Source: Undaria pinnatifida (taxonomy: Eukaryota > Sar > Phaeophyceae > Laminariales > Alariaceae). Taken from it: 64,000 nucleotides of DNA. The stretch covers positions 27,020,710-27,084,709 of the forward strand of contig JABAKD010000002.1 of the NCBI GenBank assembly GCA_012845835.1, in the 5' to 3' direction. Under the pieces are notes generated by a model. The model saw only the letters and a list, made by a program, of their open reading frames with translations, was not told the DNA's origin and made no database searches. Positions 24,301 through 36,300 of this stretch are shown piece by piece. The translations under genes were made by a program, and so were the position numbers. Position 1 is the stretch's first letter. The number at the start of each line of letters is the position of its first letter.

Positions 24301-27300
24301 AACCAAATTACGGCATATGGTCGAAAGCCCGATAACAGCACATGATCACCCTTGTTGAGAGCTACTACAAGAAAATATTCCACACTGCGTAATTCCGACT
24401 AGTTTGTCCCGGAAAATGCGCGAGTCGTTTTCAGTTCTAAAATGGTTTGGTTAACCCGTACGATACTTGAACGAAAAAAAAAAGGTGCCACACAAAATCG
24501 AAGAAGTTAAGATGGACCACGCAGTCCGAAAGGGGTTGCGAAAAAAAAAATCCACTCACGTTTCCAACAACCGCTGCTTCTGCACGCCCGTCTTCTTATC
24601 CTGCACGGTGGCCGAGCCGTTCCCGTCGCTAGTGACGTACTCCAGAGTGTCGCACATGATGGCGTCGTGGCCCAAGGCGTCGGCATCCTTGGCAGCGGCC
24701 ATGTCGGTGTAGCAAGTCCGGCAGTTTTTCCCGTGTGTGTCGTCGTCGCAGCCTTGCTTGTCGTACAGGGGGTTGTCGTCGGAGCAGACGGAGTCGCAGA
24801 CGCGGATGACTCCTTCGGCGGATTTGCACTCCGAAGAACAGCCCCTGTTTTGCAAGCGTCTGCGGGTACGCGTCCCAAGCGCATACGGCGTGGGAAAAAA
24901 AGGGGAAAATGCCTGTATGAGACACTGTCTCGAAACACGAAATACCCCGCCTTTCGTTGAAATATCGTGCTATTCGTAGCCGGTATGCTTAAAAGGTCAA
25001 GGCGACAGACCTTGAGTTCGAGGAGGACGTGAGTTCGAGCCCCACAGGGGCCATTTTTTTCTGCGTGGTTTTAGACTTTTTTTTTTTTCATTTTTTCATT
25101 ACAGGCAGGAATCCTTCTGTTTTTCGATTTTGGCGTTGGTTTTCTATACTTTTTAGTGCTTTGCAGTAGTTCCTCTTTTCCTTCTGTGGCTTGGCTGTTG
25201 CTGCGTTGTACGTGCTAACTGTGCTATTTGTACGCGGTACGCTGCTATCAGGTATCAGGCATTTCATTCGCTTTCCTCGGTTGTTCATTTGGGAATGATT
25301 TTTGTGACATGCATTTTCGATCATTGTTGTTTTTGCCCAAGAGCTTCCATCTGTAGGGAATGCAGGGATCTGGCGTTTTGGATCCACTCTTTAGTTTGTT
25401 TGTGCATTTCCTGGTAGAGTGTGAGATGGGCGTCCGAAGAGCTCTAGGATCAAGTGTGCACCGCCCGATGCCTGATGCAGAACGCCAGATCTCACTCGTC
25501 GGGGTCTTCATTCGATCAATACAGGTGCGTGAGTGTGCCTTTGCATTACATCAACAGCAGAAGAGAGATCACTTCGGAGCAGTAGCGATCGACGCCCACC
25601 GTATGTTCCATCGTGACTCGACAGCACTAACAACCCGAGCATCAGGCCTGGGCTGGACCTGCGCTGGCCTGCCACATATACAGGGAAGTACACAGGAACT
25701 TGCGCACAAAACCCGGTAGACCCAAGTAGCCCACTTCAAAAGCTAACTCACACTATAACATATTTATTGTTTCATGCATACTGAATTCCACATGTCTGGT
25801 TTTGTCCCCCTCAATGCGGGTTATACAGTTTCCGTGCGCAGAACAAGGTTGAACGTCGTAGTCCTGTCGACCCTGGCATTAGCAGGGGAGTCACCGACCT
25901 GTATCTTTCACGAGGGTATACACACCCCGTAACACGCGCGATTGAAGTATCACACGTAGCTTGCAAAGCTGAGTTTTGATCACAAAATCTTTTTTGGTCG
26001 ATCTCACAGCTGCAAGTGTACTTTTTCATTTTTTAAATATGCTCCCATGCATGTGGCGACGGGCTGGTTTCCTGGAGCATGGCGGCGGGACTCTTCGGCA
26101 TCATCAAAGTCGCCAGTTTTGCAACTGTCATCAATCGTCAACCTCTGCCCGCTTCACATACTTTCTTTTAATTTTCATTCCTGATCGAAGCGCGTTGTGT
26201 ATCATACATTCTATTTTTGGCCGATACACAGAACTGAAGCTACAGTAGCATAGAACGCACCTCTTGCCAAGCAATAAACCAACCCTGGTTGAGTGGGTCT
26301 GTTTCATTGTATGACAGGCGTTAATTTTACTGCTCTATGGTAACACCGCGCTTCTCAGTTATTTAATCGCTACACTTCCATGTACATGGGTCTCAAAAAG
26401 GTTCCATGTAGAGTTTTCCACTCACGTTTCCAACAGGCGCTGCTTCTGCACGCCCGTCTTCTTATCCTGCACAGCGGCCGAGCCGTTCCCGTCGCCAGTG
26501 ACGTACTCCAGAGTGTCGCACATGATGGCGTCGTGGCCTAAGGCGTCGGCCTCTTTGGCAGCGGCCATGCTGGTGTAGCAAGTCCGGCAGTTCTTGCCGT
26601 AAGTGTCGTCGTTGCAACCCTTCGTGTCATACAGGGGGTTGTCCTCAGAGCAGATCGTGTCGCAGACGCGGATGGCGCCGTCGCTGGATTTGCAGCCCGA
26701 GGCACAGCCCCTGCTCTTCAAGCGCCTGTCGGATCATTATTGGTTTGAGCACAAGGCGTGGGCAGAACGGGAGAATAACTCATTGGAAACCATGTTGGCA
26801 CAACCAAGCTCTCAACAAAGCTTAACAGCATCAAGTGGAAACTTGAGACTACACCGATACTGGGTACCTGGTACAACTTACCGTGTGTTTAGCACGAAAG
26901 ACAGGGGTGCGTAAAAATGACGAGAACGGCTTAATTTTCTTTTTTGATTCGATTTGCACACAGGGATTGGAGAGACTGCACGGGTTGGAGAGAACGCGCA
27001 GGTGTGCGCAGACAAGAGAAACCATGCAATAGTCTTTTAAACGATCGCCCACCTGTAGGCTTGCGTTCTCTCCGCTCTTTTGTCACGCTATAATAGTGTG
27101 GGAGAGTTTTTGCAGCACCTATTCAACAGTCTTACAGGTCACGTCCAAATCATGTTACGGCATGCTCGAACGGCCGGCAACAGAACACAGCAAACGGTAA
27201 ACAAAGCAACTCCGCTCACGTTTCCAACAACCGCTGCTTCTGCACGCCCGTCTTCTTATCCTGCATGGCGGCCGAGCCGTTCCCGTCGCCGGTGACGTAC

Positions 27301-30300
27301 TCCAGAGTGTCGCACATGATGGCGTCGTGGCCCAAGGCGTCGGCATCCTTGGCAGCGGCCATGTTGGTGTAGCAAGTCCGGCAGTTCTTGCCGAAGGTGT
27401 CGTCGTCGCAGCCTTGTGTGTCGTACAGGGCGTTGTCGCCGGTGCAGATCGAGTCGCAGACGCGGATGACGCCGTCGCCGGATTTGCAGCCCGGGGCACA
27501 GCCGCTGCAAGGGTAGACACGCACCGTGTACAAGGGCCATGTGTCAAAACGGCAATCGACTTACAGCAGTACCACGGCAGATGTTCTTCTAATAAGTCTG
27601 TGGTCACAGGACAGGGCTCCAGTCACTCTCGAGTGGAAGAGTAACCCAGAGAAAAGATGGGAAAATAAAAGAATAATAGTAGCGCGCATACTTACAGCAG
27701 TGCACTGGAAGGACCACGCACGCGTTGTTTCGGATGCAATTGTTCTCGGTAGTGGATGGTTGGAGGAGTCAAGAAACCGCGGAGAAAGATAAGTCGTTGG
27801 TGCCACAAACAGCAGGGAAAAAGGTGGAGGGAAGGTCCTCCGAGCAGTTGTTGTGTGTGTGTGCGCGACGCAAAGCCAGAGTGAACTTTGCAACTTACTA
27901 ACAGCTAAAATACATGGCTGGCACAAACCAATCCCCTTTAACTAAATGCCAAGCACTGCCTAAAAAACAGCTTAACAGTATAGTGGTAATGTTACCAGCC
28001 ACCCGCGGTGGCTGGTCTTGTACCCTTTGACCGCACCGTAAATGTATATCCTGGTATCGTACACTATTTCAGCCGTCCCAAACGCGCGAGCGCGCGACTT
28101 CTAGCCACAGCAAAACAGGGCACCCTTAACTTTGCCTATCGCCAACAGTCAACGCAAGGCTCACCTGTCGTCTAGCAGCCTCCTCCTTAGCCGACGGTTC
28201 ACCCCGTGGCCAGCCGAACCCTTGCCGTGCTTCTTCCCCCACCTCTTGCTGTGCTTCCTTTTAGAGTCCCGCTCGCCAGAGGTTAGCTTGCGCGTTTCCA
28301 CGGTCACTAGCACGTCCTTGTCAGAGCCTGGGACGATTGCCTCGTGTGGAGGTTCGTGGGTGTCGCACATGATCACGCGCCCGCCGCGGCGCTTGGCGAC
28401 CTCGTCGGCCAGGAGGGCGGTCTTGACGTCATCGAAGCAGTAGCGGCAGGTGGAACCGTGTCCTCTCCAGTCGCAGTTGAAGTCGCCGTAGCGTCCACTG
28501 CCGCAAGTGTGGTCGCACACCTGACGTCAATAACAAGCGTACAGAAAAGGGAATAAATAAATACATAATTGGGGGTTAAATTAGTTGTATTTTCAATGTT
28601 AGGTGAGACGACGACGTACAAAAAAAGGGAGTTTCATGGGTTGCGAAAGCAACTTGAGTTAAATCGACACACGACGCGTACGAAAATACGCGGGAAGTGT
28701 GGTGAGCTTGAGCTTTATTTTTCCTTATCTGCCGGAGGATGAAAGAAAAAAACAAGAACAAAAAAAATCCATGTTAAAAGTTCTGCCAAATTCAATGCTT
28801 GGGGGTTGGTCAATTTGAGATGTTCCGTTTGTTGCAGTTAAAATTCGCGGAATCGTCCACTGCGCCGCAGATGTCGTCGAAGAACACGTTTTGATCAAAA
28901 ATAGATGAACGATGAATGAACTAGTTGTTGGGGGAATAGTTAACTTATTTATTCCCGTGTTCGGGGAGACGATGATGTGTGTATGTGTGTATGCATGCCA
29001 GCCGACAGTCGATCGCTCGGAACAAAAATCCGGATGGAAGGCCAAAACCAGGGGGAAAACCTTCTGCTAAAAAAACAGCGGGCCCAGTTAACTAAGGTGC
29101 TGTGTGACGATTGACGACGAGCGGCGCCAGCAGTCTACCCCGTCGGTGTTCGACCTCTGGATATTGATATCACAAGCATCGAATAATGATTGCAATAGTC
29201 ATTACTTGATCGACTATTCAGCCGCTGACCACCATGCAGTAACTGGTTACAACATTCCGGCTCAAACGGAACAATGACAGCCTCGACCGAGAAAATGTAC
29301 CGAGGAAATGTATCCCCTACAGAGGGCGCCCGCTGGAAGCAGACATCAACTTAGAAATGCCGCGTTGAAGCCCGATGTACCAATTTCAAGCCGCTAACCC
29401 TGAGCACCGTGGCTTCCGTCAAGTTTGTTGCTCATGGTGAGAAAACGAACCTTACCTTCTCTCTACTGAACTTCGTGAGGGCAGGTGCCCTCTGTTGTCG
29501 AACCTACCTGTATCTACTGAGCATAATGCGCGCCATGAAGCTTGCCTTTGATTGGGTAACGATATGGCTGGTAATGTTTTTGCCACCTTCTGTACAGCAC
29601 GCGACAGCACCTATTGGGAGTAGTTACCGGCTCGACTTTGCATGCCAGATAAGAGAACCCAGTGTGTGCTACAAGTTTATGTATGACCAAAACCGCCGCC
29701 GCCACTCACCGTGTCCTTCTTCTCCGCACAATCCACACTGCACCCCAACGCAGACGGAGGCCGCATGGTATCGCACATCACCACGTGCCTAGCCTCGGAG
29801 TCCTCCGTGTAAAACTCATCCATCCTCCTCAGCTCCGCTTCCGCGCGCAAGGCCGCCTCCTGGTCGGTGTAACACAGTCGGCAGCCACCGCCGAACTTCC
29901 CCGAGTTACCCGCACCGCACAGGTAACCACCGAATCGGTTCTCCGTGCCGCACGAGGCATCGCAAGCAGTAGAAACTCCCAAGGGGAGATCGATGGCAGC
30001 GTCAGCGTCACCGCAGCTGGATTCGCACCAGGTTTCGGGGGCGGAGTTTTCTTCTGCTGCTAGCTTTCGGGAGAGGCGCCCGCCGCCCTCGACGGTTCTG
30101 CCGTGGATGAAGAGGGTGTCGCCGGCGACGGCGGTGTCGACGGTGTGCGCGTCGACTTTTTCGAAAACGACGTTGGCGATCTGGAGGGTGGGGGGAGGGG
30201 GGGAGGGTGGAAAAAAAACGGGGAAAGCAAAAAGGGAGGGTGTTTGTTACGTTTTTATGATATTTTGCCAATAAAAAAATTTCAACAAAATGAACGGGGA

Positions 30301-33300
30301 GCCACCAGAAAAAAACGGCCAACACATGGATCGCTGGTTAAACCGTTATTCCTAGATCGACACGCAGCACATTTTGTGTCCGTGCACCACTTCTCATCGT
30401 GCAGAGATACCAGGTACAAGCGCTGTGGCCACACATTATTAATACGAGATAGAGAAATATGACAAAACACCGAAAGGACATCTGCCCACGCAATGCCCAA
30501 CGTAGTCAATGCGAAAGAGCAGAACATACACAAGCCAGCAATCCTAAACCTTACTACATTGTATATACCAGGTATCTAAATCGGCACGATGTCTTCTTTT
30601 TTTTATCCTCCGGTGGATGGGGGAAAAATAAAGCTTGAGCTCACCACACTTCCCACGTATTTTCATACACGTCGTTTTGTCAATTGAACTCAATAAATGC
30701 ATATTCGCAATTCCAGCGCTAGTTGGCGTGTCCTTCAGTTTCTGTGGTAGCGACCGCGCGAGCTGCTGTCCCTGCCGGCGGTTCCCGTTACTACTTCAGC
30801 AGCGCAAGCTACAGTTGGATACGGATGCGTGAATACGTCGACCCGACCTGGCCCCCGTAGACCAGGTGCGGTGGAGATAGAGCCACCCGGAACGGCATCA
30901 TTCCGGGTAGTGTGGGACTTGCGCAAGCTCACCTACTAACAAAACCCCCGGCCATGAGAAAACAGCCTCACGCCGGACTTAATCCAGTTACGGTCCACGC
31001 TACCCATTCGGGCGTTGGTACGAGCAGTACGAATCTACAGAAACATAACAGCGGATACAGGTCGTAGCCTAAAGCCTTTGATCGTGATAGGCTTGATGCG
31101 ATATCGCAAAATACCTTCCTAAAATAAAAAAGCAAAACGAAAACAAAAAAAAAACGTGCAAGCAGCCTTCGGGGATAGAAGCCCGGACATCTTGCTATGG
31201 AAGCGTGCATATAGCACCTGATGCTAGCTGCTGCTGATAATTCATGCGTCTCGTTCTAGCTTCTAAAGGCTCCCAGATATGCAATGATTTCGTCTTGAAA
31301 TTACAGTAAAAATTACGTCTGGGATCAGGTAACGATATCTGTATGAAAACAACAACACGTTGTTATCATCGTCGTCGTCTTCTTATGTACTTTGCAAACA
31401 ATGTACGGCACTACATACAGCGGTTCAGTAGCCAAGCTCTACTGCAGCAGTATACCAGTACACAGCACAGACGAAGCACCGCTGTAGCATAGCATGCACC
31501 ATAACCCCAAGACCACCCTCACCAGGTTGGTCGTGACGAACTTGCTCGAGTACCGCTGCCACAGAGGCCAGCTGTACGGGAAGTCCGAAATCGTAGCCCA
31601 CAACGCCACATCGTACGCGTACTGGTAGTCCCACCGAGCCAACGTGTACGCAACGAACTCCACCCAAGCGGGGTCGTTGTTGTTGTAGATGGCGTTGCCA
31701 TTGATGTGGCCGAGCACGTGCCACATGTCGCTGTCGGTGGCGCTTTTGTGGAAGCTGCTGCCGGCAAGGACACTGCCTTTGACCCAAAACGGTTCGCCGA
31801 TGTTAAACGTCGCGTCGTAGAGGTGCTCGAAACTGGTGTCGTGCGCTACCATCACGTCCCACTCGAGGATCGACAGGGCGTCGTATTCGGAGAAGTGCGG
31901 AAGTACATCCTCGTCCAGAAACATCTTGTAAAACTGTACGGAGGGTCCCTTGGGGTAAAAGTTGTCCTGAGGGGGGGGGGGGGGGGGGGGGGGGGGAGCA
32001 TTGGGCGAAATTGCGAAGTGCAACGAGGGGAACGGCAAATATTTCGTTATGAGCATGTATAATACGACACCACGATAACCGAGAGGGAGCGACGATACCA
32101 ATATATGTCACCGACGACGACGTTACCGACGATGTCTTACCGACGATCTCATCACCGCGTAACGCACGCAGGAGAAACCAACACAATAACCGAGGACACA
32201 ATCATCTGGTCGCACATACACCAGGCGTTACAGGTGAAACCAGGGTTGGGCACCCAAACCGTTGTTCGGATGTTCAACCAAAAATCGAGACTCGACTACC
32301 GGTGCGCGAAACGGGGCGTTTCAAAAACCGAAACCGTAAAAAATGTAAAAATAGTAGAAATAACGACCATTTTTCAGTCCGTAGGAAGGGGAGTATAAAA
32401 CCAAGCTACCGCCATATCCCCAGCGAGAAGGGCGGGGCGGAAATGCCGAAAAAGCTAGAACACGAAACAGAAAAAAGTCCTTTGTCGCAGTAAGAGCGGT
32501 CACGTAACCCCACCCGCCCCCGGCCAGGAGATGGGGGGGGGAAGGGGGTCGGCAGAACGACCGCAGTAGTAGTTGTACTGGCGCAGCTCTTGCAGAGCTA
32601 TGACGCATCAAGCAGAGGCATGCGTAGGTAAGGGGGTCGCTCAAGGTGGGCAACATGAACTTTGACGTTTGCAGTCCTCAACCACGTCGCTTAACATCGT
32701 GCATACCAGGCACGTATCATGGATGGATGCGTTGTTATGATGGATGGTGTCTTGGCAATCGCCGAAGAATTTAGAACTCGCACGAATCGCACGCCTTCGC
32801 ACAAACGATGCTTTTGTTTGCGTAAAATGTACCTTTGGTATGATATTTGGGAACCATGGTCTATGCGAAGCTGATTCTACGAGCATAAAAAAAAAATGCG
32901 TATTGCCGAATGCAACTACGTAGGCAACGTAATGACCTCCCACGCAGGGGTCCACTGGAGATGCCCTCGGAGAAGGGAGGTTGTTTTAAAATCCCCTCTA
33001 GATGGGGCTCAACCCCCCTCCAAAAAAACACTTCTCGCGGGTTTCCCTCGGTTTCTTTCCCTTTCGGATCGACGTTGAAGCTCATGTTGCACACTAATAT
33101 GGATGACAAACACAATGGTCTGATACGTGTATTCGATTAATAAAATTGGTCACTTACCCCTCTCTACAGATATCGTGCGACGGGTCACCTTGTATTTCGC
33201 CTATGCAGCGTGGCTGGCCTTCACCCGCTGAGAACGGGAAGGGGTAGAAACACACCTACGAACTAAAAAACGCTCGAGTACGGGAGAGGGTAAAAACACA

Positions 33301-36300
33301 AACTACAAACTAAAATAATTCCTGGCTCTAGGGTCTGTTCAAGTCCCTGGCGAACAGAACCAAGTCGACGATAATGCCTCGAAAAACTCCTTCTCACCGT
33401 GTATGTACGATCTTACCCGCGATATTTGGCAATCTAAAAAAAAGTAGTGAGTTTGATATATAGTCTATTTTACAAAATAAATACAAAAACTATGACTACC
33501 ACTCAAGGGTTAGACTTAGAGGGTGAGATAACCCTTCAAGTACAGTAGTACCACTATCAAATAGGTTTTCGGAAACGCTTATTATAAAGACTTCCACCCC
33601 TTTAGAGCCCCCAAAAAACCTCCCTAAACTAACTTCAAGTGAAGAAAGGGTTTCCAGCTGTGAAGACTTTAATGCGCATACCAACCATTGCACGATTACA
33701 TGTTTGGAATCGGGAGTTTTCGACTGTGACCCGTGAGATACGTCACGGGGCGAGTCGAACCGACCCCGATGAAACCCGTACCACATGGGTCAGTCTGAGT
33801 GTGACGGGTCGGGTCGGGTCAACAGGCATCCGGTCGCCCCGGTGGCGTATCAGGTTATCCTCGAGCCTGGTATAGGTCAGTTTCTTGAGTTTGAGCCCCA
33901 CCGAGTGCATACTCGTTGGGACTTTTTCTTGTGCACAAATTGACTTGCGGAAAGCGCGAGAGCGTGAGTTAGCAACAATCGATAAAAAAATCGACGAGCA
34001 GTGTATTGCTGAACCCTATGCGCGATAAAAAATGAAGGCAAGAACCGGGGGGAAGAAGGGACGACACCTGTGACCACGGCCTGTCTGAAGCTGAAAAGTA
34101 GAAGTCCGAGGACCAACGCCCCAATGGGTAGGGTGGACCGTAACTGGACCAAGTCCGGCGGAAGGCTATCTCCCATGGCCAGGGGTTTTGTTAGTGGGTG
34201 AGCTTACGCAAGTCCCACACTACCCGGAAATATGATATTCCGGGTGGCTATCTCCACCGAACCTGACCCTCAGGGGACAGGCCGGGTCGACATACACACG
34301 CATCCGTATACAACTATTATAGTACTTTAGTATAGCTTGCGCTGCCGGGGTTGTAACGAGGACCACTGATAGGGACAGCTCACGCTATCCCTACAGTGGG
34401 ATCCGAAGGGTGCGCCAGCTAGCGTTGGGCTGCGTGAGCAACTGAATTAAATCGACACACGACGCGTATGAAAATACGTGGAAGTGTGGTGAGCCTACTT
34501 TATTTTGCCCCATCCGCCGGAGGATAAAAAGAAAAAAAAAAAAGTAGAAGTGTGAAAAAAAAAAAAAAAAGGCTTTCAAAAGTCGCGGGTTGGGTCGGGT
34601 CGGGTCAGGAGGCCTAAAGTTTGTTGTGTTTTTCATTTCTAAAAAAATCTCGTGGGTCTGGTCGGGTCGGGTCAAGACCTCTCGAATTTTCGCCGGTCGC
34701 ATCATGTCACGTGAACAGTCTTCGAAAATCTCTTTTTGCAAAATACTCACAACAAAGTATCACCTTGTCAAACAACAGCAGTATAAACGATTGAACTCAA
34801 AGCTGACGTGACAATTTCATTTTCAAAATATTTACATGGACTTTAGACTACATACCTGGTGGTAACAAAATTGAATTCCCATTCCCACCCAATACTTGTA
34901 ATATTTAATACCAGGTAGTGAGCTTCGCTTACGGGTATCACTTCGTATACATCATACTTGAATGTATTTTTCTCGTACGACACGTATAGTCTATATGAGT
35001 ACTTACGTACCGTAAAAGGCCAATTTCAATGCAGAGGAACAAGTTTTATCTGTTCTCCATCTATCTGCTGTCGCTGTCGATCTCGTTTCTTATCGTTGGG
35101 ACTTGCAAAAAAAGGGGGAAAGCCTTGGGAAAACAAGGGGGAAAAAAGCGCAAGCGTTTCGATGTTAGAAGCCTAGACTATACTCGTAGTCTACAGACAA
35201 AAAGTAGGTGCGAAAAAGAGAACGAAACGAAACGTGCGAAGACACATACACTTCATTGACACTTGCCGAGATTTGGACTCCCCCAAGGTGGCGAGGCATC
35301 CATCCCATCACCATGAAAAATGGAGGCGTGTACAACGTTATACCATCGGGGTTAAGCTTGCAATTATTACACCGACAGCCCTACGACTTGTAATCCGTAC
35401 CATTATTTACGTCGTACCTGGTAGGTCCTATCCGAGGGGGTGTATCATGCTGGAGTATCATCATCTGCTCGGAAGCAGCCGGACGTGTCCCGGTTGTTTG
35501 CTGTTGGGCTGGCGGTGATGGTTGTTTACCAGGAAGGGACTGTCTGGGCTGCGTGTTCGCCGTGCTATATATAATAAGTAGCACGTGTATCACGGGAGTA
35601 AGTACCACACAGCAGCTGCAGCAGTAGCGCTGGTATTACCCGGCATAGGAACGAGTAGCAGTGCTGCCTCTCTCTGCTGGGAATCTGTGATACTCTTACG
35701 AAGTACTCCCCTGCTCCGCTAGTAGTCTAGTACTACTGCTGCTGGGCATGGTGTTCGCGTGATGGTTGGTGGTCGGGAGGTGTTGGTGGTATATACGAAG
35801 CAACTCAGCAATCGGTAATGAACTGGTATTCGGTACCAGGTGCCTGGTGGCAGATCGGTCATCGGAGAGCAGCAACAAGAAGAGGAAAGGCGGAATTAAG
35901 GTTTGAGTTGAACTCAAATCTAGTGTAGGTGGGTATGGAGACTGAAGACTGCTACATGTATCGGTGCTGTGCGTTGCTGCGTGACACGTGATTCGCGAGA
36001 CGCGCATGTTCTACGTATATTTCTCGCTAATTTGTACCAATGAAAATTCAAGCTAGTTGATGCGAAGGCAAAAACAAGGTTACCCTGATTGTAGGGCAGG
36101 CTCTTCTCGGCTATCGTTGGTGCAAAAAATCAAGAAAGACGAAAGAACAATGTTGGTCGAACAGCGAACAGAAAAACCACGAAACCCCTCCGACATGCGA
36201 TGCGCCGGTACTCCAATCTGGTTACCAATTTAAGTACCGTTTAATACACATATTAATATAAAAAAGGTTTCTATATTTATGAGTAAAGTGGGTACAAGTA

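Larger units (their letters stand above)
29185..31110. repeat. Segmental duplication, left copy (partner 56125-60370, same orientation)
   Basis: Spans intron 3, exon 3 and part of intron 2 of the large gene. Matching landmarks in both copies: GATGTACCAATTTCAAGCC, GAGCACCGTGGCTTCCGTCA, GGCTCGACTTTGCATGCCAG or CGACTCGACTTTGCATGCC, the whole of exon 3, GACAAAACACCGAAAGGACA or GTCAAAACACCGAAAGGACA, and GAGCAGTACGAATCTACA. The left copy carries a 425-bp SINE-like insertion (30594-31019) absent from the right copy. Confidence 0.85.
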
